Assembly (NCBI GenBank): GCA_017468365.1
Contig: JAFUIS010000001.1
Coordinates: 1 to 64,000 of the forward strand
Length of the DNA: 64,000 nt
Direction: 5' to 3'
Source of the DNA: Oscillospiraceae bacterium
Lineage (GTDB): Bacteria; Bacillota; Clostridia; Oscillospirales; Ruminococcaceae
The position numbers and the translations under genes are program-made. The first letter of the stretch is position 1, and each line of letters starts with the position of its first letter. Positions 29,781 to 37,301 of this stretch are shown here, one piece after another. The notes under the pieces were generated by a model. The model was not told where the DNA came from. It saw nothing but the letters and a program-made list of their open reading frames with translations, and did not search any database.

Positions 29781-30097
29781 TTGATTTGAGAAAAAAAGGA
29801 ATAACAGGTTTTCTGTCCGTGTTCGGTGCGCCCATTGCCGCAATGGCGGTGCTCGCTTGCTTCCTTTATGGAATCACAAACCTTTCCGAAGGAAATTCCG
29901 ATGAAGGAAAGCGGCGCCTTGAAGAAGCTCTTCACAGAGCCGCCGTGGCTTGCTATGCTGCCGAAGGAATTTATCCTCCAAGCTGGAACTATCTTGAAGA
30001 CCATTACGGTGTCCAGATCGACCACGACCGCTATGTAATAAGCTACTGCGTCTTTGCGGAAAATCTGATGCCCGATATAACGGTAATTGAAAAATGA
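29777..30097 (+). CDS. Pilin-like membrane protein 1
   Basis: 106 residues, starting at GTG overlapping the pilC stop (a TTG nine bases later is an alternative). A single N-terminal hydrophobic helix (about 9-35) is followed by a short soluble domain with two Cys. It resembles a small pseudopilin in layout, but lacks a clear prepilin peptidase site (GFxxxE). Assigned by position in a pilus-like operon and by shape. Confidence 0.6.
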   Translation: MIDLRKKGITGFLSVFGAPIAAMAVLACFLYGITNLSEGNSDEGKRRLEEALHRAAVACYAAEGIYPPSWNYLEDHYGVQIDHDRYVISYCVFAENLMPDITVIEK

Positions 30098-30588
30098 TTA
30101 TGAATACGAACAACAAAAAGAACTCGCTGGGCGGAATTCTCGCTCTGCTTGCCTTTACGCTTTTTGTGGTTTCTCTGCTGGCGGTTTTATTGACCGGCGC
30201 CGACGTAGTAAAAAGGCTTACCACCCGCGACCGTGAAAACTATGACCGTATGACTGCCGTTCAGTACATTGCCACAAGGATCCGCCAGTCGGACAGTGAA
30301 GGCGTGCTCAGCGTCGGAACTTTCGGCGGAGAAAGCGCAATTATAATTTCCGAAGACATCGAAGGAAGTATTTATAATACCTACGTCTATTGCCATAAAG
30401 GCAGCCTTCGCGAAATGTTCTGTGCCGAAGGGGTGGAACTTGACCCGGTTTTCGGCGAAGAAATAATCCCCATGGAATCCTTTACCGCCGAAGATAAGGG
30501 CGAATATATAAGCATAACCCTCAACGACGGCATAAGAGAAGAAAATCTTTGTTTCCTTCTGCGGAACAGAAAGGGGGAAGAGCAATGA
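30094..30588 (+). CDS. DUF4860-like pilin-type protein
   Basis: 164 residues. A short polar leader with KNSLGGILALLAFTLFVVSLL and one membrane helix (about 14-36) is followed by a soluble domain: YDRMTAVQYIATRIRQSD, VYCHKGSLREMFC and IIPMESFTAED. This matches the DUF4860 family as I know it, which occurs in pilus-like loci of Clostridia. It overlaps the preceding stop by four bases. Probably a minor pilin or pseudopilin. Confidence 0.7.
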   Translation: MIMNTNNKKNSLGGILALLAFTLFVVSLLAVLLTGADVVKRLTTRDRENYDRMTAVQYIATRIRQSDSEGVLSVGTFGGESAIIISEDIEGSIYNTYVYCHKGSLREMFCAEGVELDPVFGEEIIPMESFTAEDKGEYISITLNDGIREENLCFLLRNRKGEEQ

Positions 30589-31004
30589 AAAGCAAAGCCC
30601 CCCTCACCTTAATGGAACAGATAATAATGCTCCTTGTTTTCGCTCTTTCCGCGGCGATTTGCCTTCAGGTATTTGCCCATGCGGGTGAAATATCCGACGA
30701 AATCGAAAAACGCGGAAACGCCGTAACAGCGGTTCAAAACATTGCCGAATCCTTAAAGATAAACGGCGGCGACCTTGAAAAACACGCCGCATTCTATGGC
30801 GGAACCTGCGAAGAAGATTCCTGGAAAATGTTCTTCGATTCGGAATGGAAACCCTGCGAAGAAGAAAATTCCGAATATTACGTCGAAATTTTAAAAACCG
30901 AAAACGAAAATCCCCTTCTCGGAACGGCGGAAATTTCCGCCCGTTCAAATGACGGCGAAGTTGTTTTCACCCTCAATACCGCATGGCAGGAGGTGGAAGA
31001 ATGA
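30585..31004 (+). CDS. Pilin-like membrane protein 2
   Basis: 139 residues from ATG at 30585, which overlaps the preceding stop as ATGA. The N-terminus (KAPLTLMEQIIMLLVFALSAA) has the prepilin-like polar-then-hydrophobic layout with Glu near position 10, then a long helix and a small acidic domain. Position in the operon and layout suggest a minor pilin; no family can be named with certainty. Confidence 0.6.
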   Translation: MKSKAPLTLMEQIIMLLVFALSAAICLQVFAHAGEISDEIEKRGNAVTAVQNIAESLKINGGDLEKHAAFYGGTCEEDSWKMFFDSEWKPCEEENSEYYVEILKTENENPLLGTAEISARSNDGEVVFTLNTAWQEVEE

Positions 31005-31399
31005 GCCGTAAAGAACGTTCCGACCAAACCCCGGTGGTCGGCGGAAGCTCCCTTGTGGTAATTTTCGCAGTCCTTTGTCTTACCGTTTTCGCCCTTCTCA
31101 GTTTGAGCACCGTAAAGGCGGATAAACGCCTTGCGGATATAAACGAAAAGGCGGTCGAAAACTATTATGCGGCTGACCTTGAAGCCGAAAAAATGCTTTC
31201 CGAAATAAGAGCGGGAAATCTTCCCGAAGGAGTAACTGTCAGCGGAAACGTTTACAGCTATTCCTGTCCCGTTTCCGAAACCCAGAAGCTTTGCGTGGAA
31301 GTAAAGGTTACCAAAAGCGGTTTTGATATAATCCGCTGGCAGACTGCTTCCACCACCGAATGGACCGAAAGCGACGGCCTTGCCGTATGGCATGGCTGA
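31001..31399 (+). CDS. Pilin-like membrane protein 3
   Basis: 132 residues from ATG at 31001, overlapping the preceding stop as ATGA, after AGGAGGTGG. One membrane helix (about 18-40: VVIFAVLCLTVFALLSLST) precedes a helical region and a small beta-rich domain. Layout resembles PilX/GspK-type minor pilins. The Leu-Ser-Thr triplet at the helix end is written TTGAGCACC, one of the recurring TGAGCAC sites. Confidence 0.55.
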   Translation: MSRKERSDQTPVVGGSSLVVIFAVLCLTVFALLSLSTVKADKRLADINEKAVENYYAADLEAEKMLSEIRAGNLPEGVTVSGNVYSYSCPVSETQKLCVEVKVTKSGFDIIRWQTASTTEWTESDGLAVWHG

Positions 31400-31438
31400 C
31401 CCTATAACAATAATCAGCAAAAAATGGCAGGTGCTTTT

Positions 31439-32494
31439 ATGGCAAATCTTTCTTTTTATCTTGAACAGGCGGTAAAAGACGGCGCTTCCGATATTTTTAT
31501 TATCGCCGGCGGTCCCGTAAGCGAAAAGCTTGGCGGCCGACTCAAAAAACTCGGTGAAGAACGTCTTCTTCCCCCAGATACAAGAGCGCTCATAACCGAA
31601 ATTTACGAAACCGCCCAAAGGGATATGGCTCGCTACGTTTCCTGCGGCGACGACGACTTTTCCTTTGCAGTGCCGGGACTTGCGCGTTTCCGTGTAAACG
31701 CATATATGCAGCGCGGTTCTTTCGCCGCGGTCGTAAGGGTCGTTTCTTTCACCATTCCCGACTATAAAGCGATCGGAATTCCCGAAAGAATAATGGAACT
31801 TGCAGAAGCGGACCACGGAATGATACTTGTTACCGGTACCGCCGGAAGCGGAAAGACCACCACCCAGGCCTGCCTTATCGATAAAATAAACAAGACCCGC
31901 GACTGCCACATCGTCACCCTCGAGGATCCTATCGAGTTCCTCCACCGCAACGATAAAAGCATCATCAGCCAGCGCGAAATCGCCGTCGATACCGCGGATT
32001 ACCTTTCCGCTTTAAGAGCTTGCCTTCGTCAGGCACCGGACGTTATTCTTCTTGGCGAAATGCGTGACCCCGAGACCATTCGCACGGCTCTCACCGCCGC
32101 GGAAACGGGACATCTTGTCATCGGTACTCTTCATACCAAAGGCGCCGTAAACTCCATTGACCGCATCATAGACAGCTTTCAAAGCGAACAGCAGGCACAG
32201 ATAAGAATGATGCTTTCCGCGGTTCTCCGCACCGTTGTTTCCCAGGAACTTGTTCCCGGAACAAGCGGAGAAAGAGTTCCCGCTTTCGAAGTCATGCACG
32301 TCAACAACGCCATAAGAAGCATGATCCGCGACAACAAAAACCACCAGATAAACAACGCTATCGCCGCCGGCGGAAGCGAAGGCATGATAACCATGGACCA
32401 GGCGATGATCGAACTTTGCCGCAATGGCATGATAACAAAAGAAACTGCCGTCGATTATGCCTATACCCCCGACCTTGTTGCAAGACAGCTGTAA
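31439..32494 (+). CDS. pilT: PilT-family retraction ATPase
   Basis: 351 residues. Motifs are Walker A GTAGSGKTTT (about 131-140), the Asp box LEDPIEFLH, Walker B DVILLGEMRD, and the His box GHLVIGTLHT. PilT drives disassembly of type IV pili (twitching) and DNA uptake; some minimal systems use a PilT-like enzyme for both directions. ATG at 31439 is preferred because AGGTG lies just upstream; an ATG 15 bases earlier has no ribosome site. It is the last gene of the operon. No PilB, PilM-Q or prepilin peptidase lies in the window. Confidence 0.93.
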   Translation: MANLSFYLEQAVKDGASDIFIIAGGPVSEKLGGRLKKLGEERLLPPDTRALITEIYETAQRDMARYVSCGDDDFSFAVPGLARFRVNAYMQRGSFAAVVRVVSFTIPDYKAIGIPERIMELAEADHGMILVTGTAGSGKTTTQACLIDKINKTRDCHIVTLEDPIEFLHRNDKSIISQREIAVDTADYLSALRACLRQAPDVILLGEMRDPETIRTALTAAETGHLVIGTLHTKGAVNSIDRIIDSFQSEQQAQIRMMLSAVLRTVVSQELVPGTSGERVPAFEVMHVNNAIRSMIRDNKNHQINNAIAAGGSEGMITMDQAMIELCRNGMITKETAVDYAYTPDLVARQL

Positions 32495-32507
32495 AAAAAC
32501 AAATAAA

Positions 32508-32540
32508 AAAAGACCTCCGGAACCGGAGGTCTTTTTTTAT
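32508..32540. terminator. Bidirectional terminator
   Basis: AAAGACCTCCGG pairs with CCGGAGGTCTTT, flanked by A and T runs; it separates the convergent pilus operon and c-di-GMP operon. Confidence 0.92.
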
Positions 32541-32546
32541 TTGTTT

Positions 32547-35081
32547 TTAAGATTCTTCCTCAATGCTCGAACCGATTTTCGATCCGCAGATCTGAAGTTC
32601 GCCGCTTTCAACAAGGTCGATGAAAATGGGAACAAGTTTGGGGTCAAACTGACCGCCGGATTCTGCACGGATCATATCAAGTGCCTGAGCCACGGGAATG
32701 GCGTTTTTATAGGTCCTGTCGGAAGTTATTGCATCGAACGAATCGGCAAGACAAAGGATTCGTCCGGTTATCGGGATGTTTTCACCCGAAAGGCGGCGGG
32801 GATATCCTCTTCCGTCAAAGCGCTCGTGGTGGGAATAAACCGCGGGAATGACGTAATCCAAAGAGGGAAGATGATGGATAATGTTGATAGCGCTTTCAAC
32901 GTGGCCTTTCATTATCTCAAATTCGTCAGGATTAAGTTTTCCGGGTTTGTTAAGAATCTCTTCGCCGATGCTGATTTTTCCGATATCGTGAAGAAGACCC
33001 GCTTCGCGGACTATTTCAACAAGGTCCTCGGTCATGCCGGCAGCTTTTGCAAGTTCCGCAGCGTAATAAGCAACGTTCTGGGAATGCTGGAAGGTGTAAT
33101 GGTCCTTGGCGTCAATGGTAGCGGTAAGAGCATAAACAGTGTCGGCGTGTTCGCTGTAACCGCTCTTATATTCGGATTTTTCGGTGCTGCGTTTGTCGAT
33201 TTCGTCGGAATAGATCTGGACGGAGTTTTTGCCGGTGCGCTTTACCATATAAACCGCGGTGTCCGCGTTGCGGTAAAGTTCCTTGGCGGAAGCCGCCATG
33301 CAGGGTACCGCGCAAATACCTACGCTTACGGTTATCTTTCCGTAAGAAGAACCGGTTCCGGCGGAATTGATAGCGTTGATCTGGTCCGAAATGGTGTCCG
33401 CAAGACATTTTGCGGAATAAACGTCATATCCGGGAAGAATAAGGGCGAATTTGTCGCCGTTTATCCTTGCGGCATAGCAGTTTTCACTGATGGAAGACTG
33501 AAGAACGGAAGCAACCTGCTGAAGGGCAACGTCGCCTTCGGAAGTTCCGTGAAGCTGGTTATAAAGTCTGAAGTTGTCGATGTTGAAAAGACAAACGGAA
33601 AGAGCGGTGTTCTTATAGGTCTCAAATTCTCTGTCAAGAATTTCGAAGAAGAATTTATAGTTGATAAGACCGGTAAGTTCGTCGCGCTGGGATTCCTCAA
33701 TGGCCTTTTCATAAGCATAAGCGTTCTTTACCGCGCCGGAACAAATGGAAGCGACTTTTTCAAGGAATGCTTTGATTCCCGGGTTGGCAAGAGCTTTTTC
33801 TGATTTTACCGAAAGCATAATGATGCCGATAAGTCCGTCGCCGGAACCGATGGGAACGTAACAGTTTATCTGTTGCTTGATAAGAAGGTTCTTTTCAGTT
33901 TCCCAAAGGCTGCGATAAGCCATCTTTCTCGAAAAATCCTGGTGAAGAAGGAATTTGTTTTCTGCGGCAAGGCAGGAGATAAGCGGATGGTCTGCTTTAA
34001 GAATAAAGTTCTTTTCTTCAAGGGGGTTGAGAGTGTGCTCAACGCGGAAGCTTCCGGAAGGGGTCTTGATAAGAATGTACATATGGTTCATGTCAACAAC
34101 GCCGCGGATAGCTTCGGACATGGCCTGAAGAATGTCGCTCACATGGAGCATACTGGTGATCTCTTCAGAGAATTTTGCAACGGCAAGATCCTGTTTGCGC
34201 TCGTTCTTGGTGAAAATCGCGGTGAATACTCTGCTGATAACAAAGTAAATGAGTGCGATAAATCCAACAAGTACCGCCGCAACAAGGATAAGCGAAGCGG
34301 AAGCATCCATTCCGAACTTTTCGATAAGGAAGTGGTGCGCAGTGACTGCCGGGTTGGAAAGCACCGCAGCGCCCACGGCGGTCGCCATGATTATGTAGTT
34401 CGAAGTGGAAAGAAGAATGCTCATTCTGAAAAGGTTCTTCTTATAAAGCGCATAGAACAGGAAGAGCGTGTTCACCGCACCGGAAAGCATATCCACCGGA
34501 AGACCTACGAAGAACGGAAGGGTGGCAAGAATATGTCCCACAAAGATGACCGCCATACCGAGGGCGATAGGTTTGAGCTGCTGAAGAGCAATTCTGTTGC
34601 CTCGGCAATGACGCCAGATGAGCATGAGAAGCTGGATAACCGTTACGGAAATTACAAGGAAAAGAAGAACGATTGTCCAGGAATAGTGATAAAGGAATTT
34701 TATCGAAGTTCCTTCCATTACAACTTCCGGAAGGGGAATAAAGAATCCGGTAACAAGGTTGAAAAGGAAGACGCCGATATAAAAGAATAGCCAGAATTTT
34801 CTCAGATAAACTTTTTGTTTGTCAAAGAAATTGAGAAGAAAGTTGAAATAGCAATAGGGAAGAAGGAAAAGTCCCAAAAGTGAAACGTGGTGCCAAAAGT
34901 TTACCGAAGGCCAGAACTGCATACGCATTCCGAAAGAACCGCCGTTCCAAAGGATCATCGCCCCGAGAAGGATCATGAAGGAGAAAATGACTTTTTCCTT
35001 ATGCTTTGCCGCAATAAAGGTGAAAAGAAGGAAAAGATAACAGAAGATGGAAATAATAGAAACCCAACTATAGCCAGTCAT
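32547..35081 (-). CDS. Membrane GAF / degenerate GGDEF / HD-GYP c-di-GMP phosphodiesterase
   Basis: 844 residues from ATG (35079-35081), after a GGGGATC ribosome site. The N-terminal 310 residues contain about eight membrane helices (a sensor like 7TM/histidine-kinase N-termini). A GAF-like domain (about 310-450) and a GGDEF domain follow; the signature is NGDKF (541-545) instead of GGDEF, so cyclase activity is unlikely. The C-terminal HD-GYP domain keeps LLHDIGKI (His698, Asp699) and HHERFDGRGYP (751-761), so hydrolysis of c-di-GMP is expected. It overlaps the preceding GH3 gene by 14 bases and is the last gene of the operon that starts with a diguanylate cyclase. It probably lowers local c-di-GMP on a membrane signal. 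Confidence 0.92.
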   Translation of the reverse strand: MTGYSWVSIISIFCYLFLLFTFIAAKHKEKVIFSFMILLGAMILWNGGSFGMRMQFWPSVNFWHHVSLLGLFLLPYCYFNFLLNFFDKQKVYLRKFWLFFYIGVFLFNLVTGFFIPLPEVVMEGTSIKFLYHYSWTIVLLFLVISVTVIQLLMLIWRHCRGNRIALQQLKPIALGMAVIFVGHILATLPFFVGLPVDMLSGAVNTLFLFYALYKKNLFRMSILLSTSNYIIMATAVGAAVLSNPAVTAHHFLIEKFGMDASASLILVAAVLVGFIALIYFVISRVFTAIFTKNERKQDLAVAKFSEEITSMLHVSDILQAMSEAIRGVVDMNHMYILIKTPSGSFRVEHTLNPLEEKNFILKADHPLISCLAAENKFLLHQDFSRKMAYRSLWETEKNLLIKQQINCYVPIGSGDGLIGIIMLSVKSEKALANPGIKAFLEKVASICSGAVKNAYAYEKAIEESQRDELTGLINYKFFFEILDREFETYKNTALSVCLFNIDNFRLYNQLHGTSEGDVALQQVASVLQSSISENCYAARINGDKFALILPGYDVYSAKCLADTISDQINAINSAGTGSSYGKITVSVGICAVPCMAASAKELYRNADTAVYMVKRTGKNSVQIYSDEIDKRSTEKSEYKSGYSEHADTVYALTATIDAKDHYTFQHSQNVAYYAAELAKAAGMTEDLVEIVREAGLLHDIGKISIGEEILNKPGKLNPDEFEIMKGHVESAINIIHHLPSLDYVIPAVYSHHERFDGRGYPRRLSGENIPITGRILCLADSFDAITSDRTYKNAIPVAQALDMIRAESGGQFDPKLVPIFIDLVESGELQICGSKIGSSIEEES

Positions 35082-36702
35082 TGATAAGATCCCCCTTTCC
35101 GTCAAGCATATGGCAGCTCAGAAGGTCGCTGATGTCGCAGCTTTCGGGGTTCATGGCCCTTATCTTTCTGCCGAATTTCTTTTCATAAAGGTCAAAAGTT
35201 CCGCATTTAAGAAGAGTTATCTTGAGCGGGTCAACTCCGAGAATGTTTTTAAGGTCCTCGTAATCCTGGTCAAGATAGCGGAAATAAATTCCAAGCTGGT
35301 CCTGAAGAATGCGGATGCTGATAGCGCTGTTTACAAGGCTGCTGTGCTGCATCTCAACGTAAAGATGCATGTAAGGACGGTAATCCTCGGTAAATTCCTT
35401 TTTTGCAGTCCATGCGGCAACCGGAAGTCTTGAAAGCTGGATAGCCTGGTTAACGGATTTTTCGGTAATGCGGGTGAAACCTGCAATATCAATGACCTGG
35501 GGAACCCTGTCCACAAACTGGAAGCGGGGAATATTGTTGTTTTCCTTGTTGCTTCCGATTCCGATGCAGCGGAAAACGTCGCCAACACGGTAACGGGCAA
35601 AAGCGCCGCCCTTGAAAACGGTAAGAACAAGCTCATAAATTCCGCCGGGAACAACTTCGTTCCAAAGAATGGTACGGGGCTGATAGGAAGGATCCGCCAT
35701 GTTTCTTTCAAGCTCGTCCTCGGGAATGAACTCATAAAAACAAGCGTCCGGGAAGAAATACATCGCCTCACGGTTCCAGGTTTCGCAGCCGATACAGGTG
35801 GGTTCGGTGCCGGCAAAAAGTTCCATGGGAGCAACGCCCCACATCTTTTCAAGGTCGGTTTTGTAACAGCGGTTGTCGGTACCGGCGCACATGAATCCTT
35901 TAAGATGGAAAAGGTCTTTGGGCAAAAGTTCGCGGTTTTCTTTTTTGCATCTGTTTTTCGCCATAAGATAGCGAAGCATCATCTTAGGAGAAACACCGGG
36001 AAGCTTTCCTCCGGAACTTTTTCCGCCGGACTGCATCGAAGTGATGCTCTGGCTTACGTAATAAAGAACGCTTCCGAGACCGAAGAAGAATTCGATGCCC
36101 TTTTCCATGCCAAGCTTGAAGCCCTGTTTGTTGCGCTCTTTAAAAGTCATGCTGATGCTTTCTTTTACCGGCGGAAGGATCTCGATATCTATCTCCTCGT
36201 CAAAAAGAAGGGGAAGAAGACCGGTAAGATAGGGAAGCGGAGCAAGAGCATAAAGCATATGGTCGGTTACGTTTACGTCAAAGTCATATTTGCGCCGGCT
36301 GGTCGAAAGAACAAGACAGCTCATAACGTTATGTCTGAAAGTGTCAAGCATCGCTTTGGTATAAGGCGCGGTCTTGATGGGATGAACGCCGCCTTCCCAG
36401 GTGGTCTGGATCCAAAGCACCGGTTCACCCGGAAGAGCACTCGCCTGCTTTGCAAGAAGAACGGGAGCATAATCTTCATAGGTGGTAAGCGGTACCATTT
36501 CGCGGAATTCGTCGATGGTGTGGGGATATTTTCCTTTAAGAATGCTCTGACCGAGTTCGCTTGAGCTCCAAAGTTCCATCTGTTCAAGCAAAAGTCTGTT
36601 TTGCACGTCCATGAACTCTTTGCTGCTCATGTTCAGAAAGCCGCAATATTCTTCCCATATTTCTTCTTTGGAATACTGGTGAAGCTTTTCCTGAAATCTC
36701 AT
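35068..36702 (-). CDS. GH3-family acyl-adenylate (acyl-amido synthetase-like) enzyme
   Basis: 544 residues, typical GH3 size. The adenylation motifs of GH3 proteins are visible: TTWEGGVHPIKTAPYTKAM (nucleotide loop), ALAPLPYLTGLLP, YRVGDVFRCIG (motif with Asp for ATP) and FVDRVPQVIDIAGFTRITEK (hinge to the C-terminal domain). In plants GH3 enzymes join acyl acids to amino acids; bacterial members are little studied. ATG overlaps the stop of the methyltransferase-like gene (GGAGG upstream), and the 3' end overlaps the HD-GYP gene, so it is firmly inside a c-di-GMP operon. Substrate unknown; it might make a lipid-linked or diffusible acyl product. Confidence 0.85.
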   Translation of the reverse strand: MRFQEKLHQYSKEEIWEEYCGFLNMSSKEFMDVQNRLLLEQMELWSSSELGQSILKGKYPHTIDEFREMVPLTTYEDYAPVLLAKQASALPGEPVLWIQTTWEGGVHPIKTAPYTKAMLDTFRHNVMSCLVLSTSRRKYDFDVNVTDHMLYALAPLPYLTGLLPLLFDEEIDIEILPPVKESISMTFKERNKQGFKLGMEKGIEFFFGLGSVLYYVSQSITSMQSGGKSSGGKLPGVSPKMMLRYLMAKNRCKKENRELLPKDLFHLKGFMCAGTDNRCYKTDLEKMWGVAPMELFAGTEPTCIGCETWNREAMYFFPDACFYEFIPEDELERNMADPSYQPRTILWNEVVPGGIYELVLTVFKGGAFARYRVGDVFRCIGIGSNKENNNIPRFQFVDRVPQVIDIAGFTRITEKSVNQAIQLSRLPVAAWTAKKEFTEDYRPYMHLYVEMQHSSLVNSAISIRILQDQLGIYFRYLDQDYEDLKNILGVDPLKITLLKCGTFDLYEKKFGRKIRAMNPESCDISDLLSCHMLDGKGDLINDWL

Positions 36703-37286
36703 TGATCATCCTCCTTGCTGTCGGAATTTAAAAGGGTCTTTAATGCCCTTTTTGTGCTTTTGATATTCGGTATCAAAAAAGGCACCCTTTTGCGGTATTG
36801 CCCGTAATCCGAAAAGGTCTTCATAAAAGTGACCCTGTCCTGAAAACAGGCATAAAGAAAATTCAAAAACGAAAAAATCATTCCGTTTAAAAGCATTTTT
36901 TCCGGCAAAGCCGCAAGCCCAAGAAAAAGATAAGTTCCGAAAAAGAACAAAATTCCCGGATGACGGCAAAGCGCATATGCGCCCCGGTCATAAACTTTGT
37001 GCTCGTCCAAAAGAACGTAGGTCTTTTCAAAAGGAAGAGCAAAAAACAAACAGTAAATAAGCACCCCAAGGTTCAGGATCCCCAAAAGGATAAGAACCGT
37101 GTCGCATATTCCCGAAAAAGCTCCGTTTTTAACGGCATAAAAAACGTCAAGCCCCGCCGAAACAAGAAGCATCGCCATTCCAATGCCGAAAAACCGGTGC
37201 AAAAATCGGTTTTTGTGCGTAAAGCTGTTCACGTCATAAACAAAGAACAACCCAAAGGCGCATATTCCCAAAACAAGAGAAACCAT
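36699..37286 (-). CDS. Isoprenylcysteine carboxyl methyltransferase-like membrane protein
   Basis: 195 residues with about five hydrophobic helices. The C-terminal part has the family signature YDRGAYALCRHPG (the xYxxxRHPxY region), a following helix, a Q/F-rich loop and VPFLIP, as in ICMT/phospholipid methyltransferase-like proteins of bacteria. Members methylate carboxyl groups or lipids using S-adenosylmethionine; the bacterial substrate is usually unknown. ATG follows GGAGG. It lies 15 bases after the GGDEF gene and shares ATGA with the GH3 gene, so the two may act on one small or lipid molecule. Confidence 0.75.
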   Translation of the reverse strand: MVSLVLGICAFGLFFVYDVNSFTHKNRFLHRFFGIGMAMLLVSAGLDVFYAVKNGAFSGICDTVLILLGILNLGVLIYCLFFALPFEKTYVLLDEHKVYDRGAYALCRHPGILFFFGTYLFLGLAALPEKMLLNGMIFSFLNFLYACFQDRVTFMKTFSDYGQYRKRVPFLIPNIKSTKRALKTLLNSDSKEDDQ

Positions 37287-37301
37287 AAAACCTCCGGAAT
37301 A

